Shown in pieces: positions 33,098-52,679 of a DNA stretch of 64,000 nucleotides. Source of the DNA: Cliona cf. orientalis (taxonomy: Eukaryota > Porifera > Demospongiae > Clionaida > Clionaidae). The stretch covers positions 3,472,001 to 3,536,000 of the forward strand of contig OZ005696.1 of assembly GCA_963930775.1 (NCBI GenBank), read 5' to 3'. The first letter of the stretch is position 1. Each line of letters opens with the position of its first letter. Below the pieces are notes generated by a model. The model was not told the origin of the DNA. It was given only the letters and a program-made list of their open reading frames with translations, and did no database searches. Position numbers and translations under genes: made by a program.

Positions 33098-36000
33098 TTA
33101 GTAATGTTAATCATAATATGCATCATAATCCGTTTGTGTCCTGCTCACATAAAGGCCCAGATGTGGAGTCCCTTTCAGTATGCCAGTTTCTGACGTTTTT
33201 GTTTGACTGGTGTGTAGTAGTTGTAGTCATTCCCCTCCCAGCACAGGTTATTTGTCTCCGGGTGTTACTGTGTGCTATTTTGTCTTGGGCATCCAATTCC
33301 CTGTAATGTCTAAACGACAGTATATCATTGTTGCTACACTATAATTCCCAATTGAGAAATATGTATCACATATCACTTGATACACAAAAACAGGACATGG
33401 TAATCACCCACAGCTGCTGTTCTCTTGTACGCTGTGTACCATTCCACATGCGATTACATCGTGTTCATGTTGTGAATGCATATATCCAGTGTGCATCCTA
33501 GCCTCACCGCTACTGGGGGGAAAGGCTATTATGTGCCCTGTATACTTGTATTATTTAAATCATTCATTGCTGAATGCTTATTGTACTTAATTATACCAAG
33601 GGCTTATAGACTCTGGCCCTTGGTATACATGTACACAATCCTGCATGTCATTACGTCTCATACTCAGTAATATAATAGATATAGACTGCCTATGCTTGTT
33701 TATTACTGCTTACCAGACTACTGCTTTATCTGGCTAATCAATAATGCAAAAGATATAGATTATTATCTACATGTAGGTACCCTGCGCCTTCCCGATGCCT
33801 TATAAGGCCAGACTGTGGTACACGAGTACCTACTTGTGGTTATTCCCATTCAAAAAAAAACTTACCCATGTGCTGCAAAATAAATATTATTATAGTGTTT
33901 CTGTATAGTGCATGCACTGGTGTTTATCCAGTGAATAGAAGATACGCCATAACTTGTACATATACGAAATATCGAGAAAAAAAACAATAATAAAAGGTCA
34001 GTTGACTAGCTCGTTGACATGATGTAGAGCCTTTGTAAATCTCCGAGTGTTAGCAAGAATCTCTTGATGTTACAAGGCACACTCGACATATGAAGTGTTT
34101 TTTATAATCTCAAGCCTCATGTACAGTTTGTAGTATTAATTTGCCTAAGACAGCTTCTGTAATAATTAGCTTACAATTACACAATGTATGTTTTCTGAGA
34201 AGTACCGAAACCCTAGACCCCATGCACACTTGATACACTTGGCCTAATATGGATGCAGGCCGGAGTCAGTGGCGGGTTTAAAGGGGGGCCTGAGGGGGCA
34301 CAGGCCTGCCCTATTATTGTACCTTTGTTGGTCACATGCTAATATTATGTGTTTATTTGCACTTGTGCTAGAATTTCCAACTCAATTCATCATAATTATT
34401 AATTATAGTGATGTACTTCACTCAGGCCTTAGTAGATTAACCTAAAATCGCCACTGGCCGGAGTTCATATTCATTCATTTCTAGCTGTGTTGGTAGTAGC
34501 TAAATAATACTATAGCTAGAGCACCACAGATCCTTTGCATATTCATGTCTGTGTTGTAGCAGCCACACTATAATAGCTGTGCTAGAGCACCACAGATCCT
34601 TCATCTCTGTTTATCAGCATACTCACAATGGTTTTGCTTGCCAATGCACATAATTACTAACTATCCTAGCAGTGTACTGTACGTGCTAGTTTGTTGTGAG
34701 TACATGTACTTACCTTAATGACACACTGACAATAGCCCATCAGATTTCCATTATTGGGAATATTTTAGCTGCTGTGATGGTTGACATGTACTTACGTTAC
34801 ACAAGTGAAGGCTCATTCTCATGAAAATGGTTGGGTTACATATTGATCACTAGAATAGCTGCTACGCTTGACAGCATGGGTTTGGTATAGTCCATCAAGA
34901 TTATTAGTGATATGATGTGCTTTCCATGGCGCCAAGCCAAGTGCCACATGTTGCTAATTAGAAGATCAATTGCATTACTGTTCCTCGTTTGTACTGGCCA
35001 ATAGATGATGTTGTACGCAGTAATCATCTTTATTGTACCCACATTAATCCTGTCATCCATTCAAATGTAATTACACATTGGTAACTGTGCTTTTTTTGAG
35101 GATACCGATGGACATGAAATGTCTTAGTTTTAGACCAGGTTGTTGCTGTGTAATACATGTCCCAGTACACAACTGAGTGAATGTGTGACATCTCAAAATT
35201 GGAACTAAACCTATTCACATGACTGGACCAGTGTATGCACTATCAATAATTGACAAACAACTACATCTCATGTGACCCCTCACCTCACTGGACCGTGGGT
35301 TTTGCACAGCAAAAACAACATGATTGTGGTCCTACACATAATTATTGTACATTATTATGTAGTCATATTATGCCAATGTGATCCATGGTATGGGTTCTGA
35401 AACCATTGAAATTCTAGAAGTGGTACTGTGTGGAGCTATACCCTGTGTCTCATGTGGGTCTGTGGGTATGATGAAGTGGCTAGCTCCATGGAGCCAGCTG
35501 TCCTATGCTTAATTATCACCTGATGTGTTAGATCATGCTGCAGTAGAACTGTGTCTTGGGTCCTTAACCTGTAGTTAATCGAATACAACCAAGGGCTTAT
35601 AGGGTCTATAAGCCCTTGATACAACGTATGATCCAAGAAATTAGCATTTTACGAATTCTCATAACGTGTATATATATGGGGGTTATGGAATAAGATGGCC
35701 TAATGGCCTTTGGCCTTGTGGCTTTATGGCCAAATGGCCTTAAGCTGAGCAAGCAATAATTTGTCCCTGTTTGAGGTACCATGGACTACTCTATAGCCTG
35801 TCCTAAGAATAACTACTCATTACTCTGTCAGTTTGATCTGCAGTGACACTGAAATTTAACATTTGAGTGTTGAACTATCCGATCGGTGAAAGAGATTGTT
35901 TGATCATGCTGGTGCAATTAGATTCTTCCGAAATAAGTAGTCCCCATAACAATGGTATCCTGTCTAGGTACACGACAGTCGAGTCCAACTTAACGTCAGT

Positions 36001-39000
36001 AACACGCTTGTTTTGTTCTGACTCATGCATGTATATACCAATGTATACATGTAGGACAAACCCTGGAGACTAACCCTGCCATACAGACCCTCAAGACTAA
36101 TCTTGCTAACCGAAACCCAGCCCCTGACCCCTCTTGTAAATGACGAGGGACCCATGATGCACAGTTGCCATGGATGGTCCTTAATAGTATGACAGTACTC
36201 AAAGTGACACAAAATTGATAAGATATCACTTACTCATAATAATAATAACTAGAGCACATACCCCGTGCGCTCTGTAGCCACTGTAGCGTAGTACTGCAAC
36301 ACTCTGCGGCATAGCTGTTTTATGACCTGACAACCCTTTCCAACACTGTGCTTGAGCATGCGCAGTCGCATCAGCATGCTAAAGAGTGGGTGTGGTGGAT
36401 AAACCACAGCCATGTGGAACAGAAAATGCACGATTTGTAGCACTAGTAAGCCCTTTTGAGCAATTCGAAGCCCATATAAACCAGTTTTTCACCGATATGT
36501 ACCGATTGGTTGTGCTTACAGTACGCACAGACGCCTAGAACTAGAGATCTGGCGATTTTCGTGCCGACGACGACAACAACAACGACAGACCGACAAACCG
36601 ATTGCTTTACCCCTTGCGCATGCGCGTGGGGTAATTATTGTATGATCTAATCACAGGTGTGTAGTTAAATTAATAAAGTTACACTGTCATGTCGACACAA
36701 ACATGTTACTGATGTTAAGTTGGACTCGACTGTCGTGTACATATATATACTCCCGTTGTTATGGGGAGTACTTAATTATCTCGGAAGAATCCAATTGCAC
36801 CAGCATGATCAAATGAGTGCATGTGTATACCTATTCTTTTCACTGATCTGATAGTTTAACATTCATTCAGTGTCAGATCAAAACTGATACAGAAAGTCAC
36901 AGTCCATGGTACCTCAAACAGGGACAAATTGCTTGCTTAGCTTAAGGCCATTTGGCCATAAAGCCACAAGGCCAAAGGCCATTAGGCCATCTTATAATTT
37001 TCATAACCCTACATATGGAGCGATTGACGACCTTTACCAGAAAATCGCGCGTTTTTCAAAATTGATTTTTCCATACATAGTATTAGATTAAGTACGGTAT
37101 GTCTGTCTATATTATGTTGGCTGGCCCATTGCATATATGGTTCGGCCAACACGTTGAACAATAATAAAATATTGTGCATAACACATATTTTTGTGGCCAG
37201 AGTTGCTAGCTCATCCTTGGCCCCTTTCCAACTCCTTTCAAGACATAGTATGTGCATCATCCTGCAAGCATTAAAATACCTTATCTTTGATTGAGTCAGG
37301 GGGCATTCCTTCTCCCTCAAAAAGATCTTTAAGATCCATTGCCACCATCGATAAAGAAGCCTTGCAGTTGTGATTACCAGTTTTTATAGTATTATGTACA
37401 TATTAATCGTTGTACATGTACATGTATATACATTCATAATAATTATTATAATCTGTACTGTACTACACCACACACATCTGCAGTTGCTGGGACTGGCTAC
37501 AATGTCCATTGGAATATGGGCTAAGGTAAGTAATCACACGTTCATAAGAATAATTGTGCAATATTATTATACCTGTAGCTATGTGCCCATAAGTAATAAT
37601 TATTATCCCGCATGCATGCGCACAAGGGATAAGTTCGTTATCACCATTGTCAAATGTCAATTATCCTAAACTTGCTCACATATAAGTATGATTCCATCTC
37701 TCTCTCTGTCTCTCTATCTCACTCATTCATAGGTTAATGATAAGACGTATTTTGAGATCGCCCAAAACCAGAGCATTGCTCAGTTGTCCATCCTGCTCAT
37801 CATTGTTGGTATCTTCATCATGATAGTGGGAGCTGTTGGGGCAGTTGGAGCCATTTTTGGCAATACCATCTTTGGAAGGATCACCCTCGGACTGGTGAGT
37901 AGTGTTGATCCCTGGGTGGAAAGGACGCGAGCACTAGCAAATATCCCGCCAAAAGTGCAGTTATCTTATCACTCATGAATTACTGTGCAATGCCATGTGG
38001 TAACGCTCTAGACCATTCAATTCCAGTTTGATCGAAAAAATAAAATTTATGGAGTCGCTTCAACTGTGCACACATTAGAATCTTCAGCTCCTATGTAGGC
38101 TGCAATATCCTGGATCAAGATCTGCAATAAACTTAGTGAACCGTTGAAACACCATTGTTGTTTTTCTCACACTCGATCACACTTGTTATTGCGTTTGAGT
38201 GGTAACTGCATACAACCGCAAAATACTGCACCACGATCATGAGTCTGCGCGGTCCATTTAACCCAGGTTGCTATACTTGTATTGTGCACCATTGTATGGA
38301 TTATTATTATTCTGATCCTCTCTCTATTTCCTCCTTCTCTCTCTTCCTCTCTCTCTCCCTCTCTTTCCCTCCCTCTCTCCTTCTCTCTCCCTCTCTCTCC
38401 CTCTCTTTCCCTCTCTCTCTCCCTCTCTCCCTCTCTCTGTCTCTCCCACCCCTCTTTCTCATACCCTCTTTTCTATCCCTTCCATCTGATAGTACTCTGT
38501 TGTTCTTGCACTGTTGGTTATCTGTGAGATTGCTGCTGGAATTGCTGCAGCTATCAAGAGAAATGAGGTAAGTGGCCACAGCACTACCCCCCTCCTACTT
38601 TCTGGATATGCATTTGAATAACGTTTTCTGAATCATAACAAAATATTATAGTTGGAGAGTACATTCCGCGCTGGTACTAAAGAGACGTTTATTAATACAA
38701 CTATGGGTGAAGGTGTATGGAGTGATTATGAAAAACAGGTGAATTATTGATCTCCTTTATTATACTAGCACCTGTTGTTATCATTGTGTTGTGATTATAT
38801 TATTATTTTAATTAGCTTCGCTGCTGTGGACCAGAGTCATGGATGGACTATAGAACGCTGCTTGGTAGAACTGAAATCCCAGCATCCTGCTGCAATCCAG
38901 CTGACCCGGTCCGGTATAAGAACTGTACAACGGACAAAACAGTGAGGGATGATCCCTCTGAGCAAGAGGCTAGCGAGTTATTCTTTCAAACTGTAAGTCG

Positions 39001-40598
39001 GAACACTCAGTTGATTTGATTATATGCCATGCATGTACGTTCATTAGAGTGACAATTATATTTTGTGTTTTGAAGCACATACTCCTACATGTAGTTTAGC
39101 TATCACAATTTTAATTTCTAATAATATTGTGCTTATTGGAGAAATTCCTTCTTTACCATGCAGGGCTGTGCTGATGTGGTGATTGATGCTGTTAAACACA
39201 ACCTAGGAGCCATAGCTGGAGGAGCAATCGTTCTCGGACTATTCCAAGTTAGTATTACTGTATACCGTGGTAAGCGTCCATGGGTGCTGTACCATATGTG
39301 ATTTTCATTGCTACCTGGGTGCTTACCTGGTTTTAGTGCTGGGTGCATGCTTCGCGTGTGCCAAACTGTATGCAAAATTAATTAATAACTGAGTCAAGGT
39401 ACAGTTGCGATCCCGATAACAACTCGATCTTGATCACCGCTAGCTAGCATGTTTTATGCAAAAGCCAGTTGTTCTTTCGTTAAGAATAGAGGCTATATAC
39501 TCATAGTAAATGTATGACTAGCTGTCGATGATGAATTGAATAAGGTCAATTCACAATCAAGCTACCTTGCCGTACCCTCACGAAAGAGGGCCCATGGGCG
39601 GTGCACCGTACATTGGGCCAAGATTGGGGGGTGGGCCGATATTCGAGGTATCATTATCGTGTTTATACGCGAAAGAGCGCCCAGATAAGTTACGTTAGCT
39701 TCATAATTTGAATAGTATCAGTGGCTACTATTGATTTCAGCCTTATTCAAGCACGGTTACCAATCCAGAGCAAGGGTGGCCGCGATACTTCACCGTGTGT
39801 CGTTGAGTGCAGCCGTGTTAATTGGGCCAGTGACTATGATCGCTAGCTGTGTATGATTGTTTATTTGTGCTGAAACGTAGCAGAAAGCTAGTTTTACGGC
39901 TGTTTAGCACGTTACTTATCGATCTTATTCAAAGTTCAGTCATCACAAACCAATCATTTGAGCTGCATTTTCAAGGGCAGCTACACATGGGTGCATATTC
40001 GAGTAAACACTAGACCTTAGCAGGAAATTGAGCCCAAAGTGGGGGGTGGGCCGACATTCCGTAGTGGTCCCTCTTTCACGAGGGTACGGTACATGTCAAG
40101 TATACTATTCAGTGGAGTATATCCATCAATGCAAATGCTCTTTGGCATGCAATTTTTGCTTGGGCACTTGGAAGTAAGGATTAGCCTGGGCGCTTACCCG
40201 GGAGTAGGTGCTCTCCATTCATGTAGCCCTGAATGCTTACCTGAGACACTATGGTAATATCAAATAGTGTGCAGCTTATAGTGTGCTCCCCGTACAGAAC
40301 TAAGTCAAATGCAGCAAATTTATTATTATTGTCCCATGTTGGCACCTGTGACAACATTTGATTGCCGGTGTAGCAGCCAAAGTTTTTGCAGGCAAATTAC
40401 CAGTCAGAGGGGTATGATAACCAAAAGGGCCATGGGCCAACACAATAACATGCAAGACCTTATGCAATCGACAGTGTGTCTCATTCATATCTTATTGTTT
40501 CATAATAATTCTCTTTCCCCCTACAGATTGCTGGTGTCGTGATGGCCTGCTTTGTTGCCATCTATAAGCGTGATGATAACAAGTATGAAGTAGTTTAG
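32619..40598 (+). CDS. Tetraspanin 1 of a four-gene array (CD63-like)
   Basis: Exons: 32619-32693, 37484-37525, 37733-37894, 38493-38567, 38652-38738, 38816-38992, 39164-39247, 40527-40598; all junctions phase 0; 257 residues. Four membrane helices lie at about 13-37, 58-83, 91-113 and 217-246. The large loop has CCG (C150, C151), SCC (C172, C173), C184 and GC (C208), the six-cysteine pattern of CD63. NTT and NCT are possible glycan sites. N-terminal Cys residues (MAFSCMECMRRFSQ) are likely palmitoylation sites. The tail ends KYEVV, a YxxV endosomal sorting signal like the GYEVM of CD63. Tetraspanins organise membrane microdomains. Intron 1 is 4.8 kb and holds nested transposons; intron 7 holds a TACCGTA-type MITE. 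Confidence 0.93.
33025..33093. repeat. (GT)n microsatellite
   Basis: About 34 GT units in intron 1 of tetraspanin 1. Confidence 0.95.
34267..34457. mobile_element. Short TIR element with CAGTGGCG ends
   Basis: Left end CAGTGGCGGGTTTAAAGG; right end CCTAAAATCGCCACTG. No coding content. In intron 1 of tetraspanin 1. Confidence 0.65.
35680..37010. mobile_element. Foldback transposon with ~340-bp inverted arms, carrying a nested repeat
   Basis: Left arm starts GGGTTATGGAATAAGATGGC then CTAATGGCCTTTGGCC; right arm ends GGCCATTAGGCCATCTTATA then ATTTTCATAACCC. Pairing continues inward for about 340 bases (for example GGTACCATGGACTA with CAGTCCATGGTACC, and GACAGTCGAGTCCAACTTAA with TTAAGTTGGACTCGACTGTC). 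The core contains the family A repeat 36249-36633. In intron 1 of tetraspanin 1. Confidence 0.85.
36249..36633 (+). mobile_element. Family A repeat, copy 5 (short subfamily), nested
   Basis: Starts TAGAGCACATACCCCGTGCG then CTCTGTAGCCACTGTAGCG and ends GATTGCTTTACCCCTTGCGC then ATGCGCGTGGGGTAA. Closest to 25786-26187. It interrupts the loop of the foldback transposon. Confidence 0.8.
38320..38460 (+). repeat. CT-rich microsatellite before tetraspanin 1 exon 4
   Basis: Imperfect CTCTCTCC repeats on the coding strand, ending about 35 bases before the 3' splice site at 38492. Likely acts as, or extends, the polypyrimidine tract. Confidence 0.85.
39569..40091. mobile_element. MITE with CCGTACCCTC(A/G)CG ends, copy 2
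   Basis: Left end GCCGTACCCTCACGAAAGAG then GGCCCATGGGCGG; right end GTCCCTCTTTCACGAGGGTA then CGGTA. It is colinear with 27828-28353 along its length. In intron 7 of tetraspanin 1. Confidence 0.9.
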
Positions 40599-41017
40599 CA
40601 TCGAAATATCATCACATGGACACTGCTCATGACTCTTTGTGCAACACAAAATTAATCATACCCTACCACTTAATGTTGTTGGATTATTAGGCAGATGTTT
40701 AATTTTATTGTCTGAATATTATTATTACGGGTGTCATGTTAATAATATTATTATACTGGCTGGTATACAGCGTTTACAACAACTTTGTGTTCGTTTGTGC
40801 TGCATTTCCCTTGCCAATTTCTGCACGACATTATTGTCTGGTCTCGTGCAAGTATTATGGCCGGGGGGGGGGGGGGGGGCTAAAAAAACTGCGCATGCGC
40901 GATGATTGCATTGCTTGTGAAATTGACGACCTATACACTTGTTGACTACTCAATCAGAGAAGCGCAGTTGAACTTGAACTTGGAAGGTTAATCATTCAGT
41001 GTGCGGACAAAAGCGAC

Positions 41018-44005
41018 ATGGAGTTTAGTTTCATGAACTGCATGAGGCGATTCAGCCAGTTGGTGCTGATTGCCGTCAATATCTTCGTTACCGTGAGTTT
41101 AATATTCACTATAATCTTGACCACAATACCACTGAATGCCATGTATATAATATAATAATATACAAGCAAGGGCTTTTAATATAATATAGACTCCAAGTAT
41201 GATTGCTTGTGGTGGCTCTATCGATTATTGCTATCCCTGTAGCTATCACTATCAGTGATCTTTAAGGTGATGATTAATAATATTATTTGATCAGGAACAC
41301 GTACGTAGAACTGTCATTCTATGTACAACTGTAGGACAGTGCAAGAAATAAGCGTGATTGACATACATCGTCTCCATGTGATAAGATTACTTTCAATAAC
41401 TGTCACTGTTTATTTTTACTCTTTAATACTGTGACATTGTATACTTTCAGCTTTTAGGATTGGCAACAATGGCTATCGGAGTTTGGGCCAAGGTTAGAAA
41501 TCAATAATATTGAATGGACTATAATAATAATATGCTCATACTTTCTGTAATCGGTAGTAGCTATGTTTAAAGAGAAAATTCATTCAAGCTACGACTGCTG
41601 CACATCATCATTCATAACCTACTTAATTAGCTTTGCCTCCAGGCTCCCTGGCTGGTAGTCCATTATCATAATTATTATGCATATCAAGAGCGCCTGGGAA
41701 ATGTGGATGGGGGCTATAATATATTATATATAGTTTTACTGTGTGAGCAGCACATGGGCAGCTGCAACAAGTACGTTGTATACGTACATACATGACATTG
41801 TGTAGTGCATAATTAATGTACTTGACATGTGTGCCATGTATGCGACCGGTAGCTAGCCTCTCAAATACACCAGACTGAGTGCACTTGTGGTCGTAGTGAT
41901 GGAAGCACCTGCTTGTATTACTCACATGCAAGAGGATATTGTATCAGTTCAGGTGCTTCCGATTATCATGCATGCTATACAATTAGTTTTTGAGAAACAT
42001 CTACTTGAGGTGGTGCATAATAGGCCATGGCATTGCTCTAGCTGAAGCTGCATGAACATGTGCATATATATACAATAATAATAATACATTATGGCCATAA
42101 TGCCTGAGGATGATCAGGGAACCAGATTCAAGGTGCTATGTAGAGGGACACTACTTCCAACAGCACATATAACACCATAGCATACACACATTCTGGCAGG
42201 TCAACAACAACACATACTTGGCAATTACCAACAACCCAGCAAATGTATCTGGGATCAGTACTTTACTCATCATCATTGGTCTCTTCGTTATGATCGTGGG
42301 CGGAATTGGAACTGCAGGAGCCATCTTTGCTAACCATATCTTCGGGAGAATCACTCTTATCGTGGTAAGTAAGCTATAAGGGACAGACAACTAGTGGAAT
42401 AATAAATCCTGCATGATATTAAAGCACCAGAACGACCACTGTGAACTGAAAATGTTCCCACAGTACAGTGAGAGACAAACCATAGATGGATCATGATCAT
42501 GATGGAGGGCTATAGTTATTATAGGTGCAATCATACAGTCCTCGGCTTATTGCTATAATATGCATTATTCTGCTGCAGGATCTTCCTCTTCTAGACTCTC
42601 TGAGCCTATAATATTATAGCTATAGCTCTTTTCAATACTATTCAATATTGTATCATGCACCCCAAGTTCACTCTCCCAGCTTTCAATTCGTGATTGACAG
42701 TAAAAGTAGTACACATCCTTGAACTCTGCACTGAATCTCATGCAAAGCCTTATTCTAGAAATCCCCCCTCCTCCCCTCACCCTTCTCTCCCTCTCTCTCT
42801 CCCTCTCTCTCTCCCCCTCTCTCTCTCACTCTCTCTCTCTCTCTCCGTCTCTCTCTCACTCTCTCTGTCTCTCACTCTAGTACTCAGTCATCCTTGCACT
42901 ACTGATTCTTTGTGAGATCATTGGTGGATTTGCTGCCGCAGTCAAAAGCAATAAAGTAAGTGGGAAATCATAGAAAAAATTTGATCATGTCAACAGCGAC
43001 ATCATATACATTTTCTTCACTGTAGCTGGAAGGTCTATTTCGTGAAGGAGCCAATGAAACCTTTCATCGATTGAATGGCACAGGTGACTGGGAAAAATAT
43101 GAGGAGGATGTAAGTTAAATAGATAGTAGCTATAGCGCTAAGTGGCGATAGCCTCTTTTCGATCCACAATATTATAATCGTTAAGCTTAAGTAGTGTAGA
43201 TAATAATTATCATTGATCATTATTTTTGCAAAACTTCTACTGAAAACCATATGGATATTATGGTAATCGTGAGAAATGGGTGGATTACTGTGACTATATA
43301 AACACTCAATTATGTCAAACAAATCTTCAATCAAATTGATAATACAATTGAATAATACGATACTGTTATGACGTTGTGTTATTGCTAAACCTATCCGCAT
43401 GTAGCTTCACTGCTGTGGAGTGAATTCATGGAATGACTACCGTACTTCCTTCAAGCCTCCCAGAGCCGTTCCTGTGTCATGCTGCCTCCCTGACACTATT
43501 GCAAAAAACCTGTGTACTGATGACCCAAGAAACGACCCTGCACAATATTCTACTCTCTTTTATTCCTCTGTAAGTTCCATTATCATTGAATTTTAGTCTA
43601 TATCCATGTAGCCGACTACAGTGATACTAACACTATTATGACTAAGATACTCGGCTTAGATGCCATACTGTAGCTTACTTAATAATAATAGCTATGATAC
43701 TACAGGATTCAAACCGTGCACTAGATATACTATTGTATTATAATAATGATTTCATGCAAGCAATTCCTCATTAATTTTGCAGGGCTGTGCAGATGTGGTG
43801 ATCAACGGAGTGAAGCACAGCCTTGCAGCCATTGGTGGAGGTGCTGTTGTACTGGGACTCTTCCAGGTGAGCCAACAAGTGCATATGCCAACCTAGTAAT
43901 GAATATCTGTTTCTAATGCTGTTCTTGCAGATTACTGGAATTGTGATGGCATGTTTTGTTGCTGTCACCAAGCATCGACAGCAAGGCATTTATACACAAG
44001 TCTAG
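41018..44005 (+). CDS. Tetraspanin 2 of the array (CD63-like)
   Basis: Exons: 41018-41092, 41451-41492, 42200-42364, 42881-42955, 43026-43109, 43405-43569, 43783-43866, 43931-44005; 254 residues; every junction phase 0, matching tetraspanin 1 exon by exon. It starts MEFSFMNCMRRFSQ. The large loop has LHCCGVNSWNDY, VPVSCC, one further Cys and GCADVV, the same six-cysteine layout. NET and NGT are glycan candidates. The tail GIYTQV keeps a YxxV pattern although its sequence differs from the YEVV of the other three. Start codon lies 420 bases after the previous stop. An ATTAAA near 44070 may serve polyadenylation. Confidence 0.93.
42780..42880 (+). repeat. CT-rich microsatellite ending at tetraspanin 2 exon 4
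   Basis: CTCTCTCC/CTCTCACT repeats run directly into the TAG acceptor at 42878-42880, at the same intron position as in tetraspanins 1 and 3. Confidence 0.9.
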
Positions 44006-44318
44006 TGCAACAATTAGCTATACTGCTATCGTGTGATCAATCATTAACAGTCAGAGAAGAAGACATTTACATTAAATATTACATTAATTTTTTGCATTCG
44101 ATTAGCGAGAAAAGGCCATAATGAACGTATAGTGGATGACAGCGCATGCGTGTGGTAAGGATCGTCACCAAGCAGCCCAATAGGTAATCCTATAAAAGGT
44201 CAGATCCGCCCACTTTGTAAGTACCCGTATACAACGCTATTCTATAGCTATACTAGTACTGTAGTACTATAGTACGAGCTATCTACTAACCAGGTGGTCG
44301 GAATAACCAGCAGAAAGC

Positions 44319-47367
<3,049 letters not shown>

Positions 47368-48169
47368 CCACAATTTGCACTGAACCACTTTAAATTAATA
47401 GCTGATAACTTTTGTGTGCGCATGTGTGTTTTGTTACCAGAGTTAATTTACTATTGCTCATTATTATTATTTTATTGCCAGCTCGTTTCAAATTTATTCT
47501 ATCTGTATACTTGAAATTAGAAACAGTTACTGTTATAATAAATAATTATAGGATTTCATTATTGGTTGGTCTGGATCAGCAGTGACAGTGTGGCCTCTGA
47601 GTTATCTCACACCTAGTGATAGCACATCCATCACAGTTGGTCCTATGCTGTACCTAGGAGTACTGCAGCTGGATAGTCAACAGTGTTCACATAATTATAC
47701 ACATAATAATATTATGCATTTCTGTAATAGTGTAGTGTCATAGTTTGCATAATATTATGTGCTTATGTTAGCCTCGTACCCAGGCTCTCGCATGCTCAAT
47801 CCAGCTACTACCAACTGACCACCAATCTGAATCTAGTCGTGGATTAACCCTTTAGTTGGCCTGCTTGGTGGCTAACTAGCCACTATCTTTAGAGGTGCAG
47901 ATAAGCTATTATTATAATAATAATTATTATCACCAGTTTCTCATAATAGATGCCACACCATTGCGTGGGTGGGCTGCGCTGATTCATTGTGTGGTCATGT
48001 GATCGGTTAATTCTAGGCGCTAGGCGCTAGGCATGCATGTGCGCTATAATACAGGCACAGTTCTACCTGCATAAAAGGCGTGGAATAAATCGCAGGCAGC
48101 AGTTTTCAAGGTTGGATCTTAGATCGTCATAATAATTTTTCGTGAAGAAACAGCAAGCAAGAGTACACT

Positions 48170-52401
<4,232 letters not shown>

Positions 52402-52679
52402 CTGTGACTGCTTATAGCTATGAAATTGTTCGGTTTTATCAGTGTGTGTGTGTTCATAAGATTAATATTATTATTATTACTGTTAGCCGACTTCCACCCA
52501 CATCAACAATGTTATATCGTGTGCTTGTTCATTCATGTTGATACAGACATTGCACAATGTAATGTTGCCATCTTTAAATTGCGCATGCGCACTATACATA
52601 CAACTGCAACGTCATCATGGTGGGCAGTTTTTGGAATACATTGCGGTTCATCAACCTTTGCAGCTAGCCCGAGTCGAGA

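Noticed and set aside
37009-37320. 103-residue minus-strand frame in tetraspanin 1 intron 1
   Set aside because: No family motif; it begins at the end of the foldback transposon and lacks splice context.
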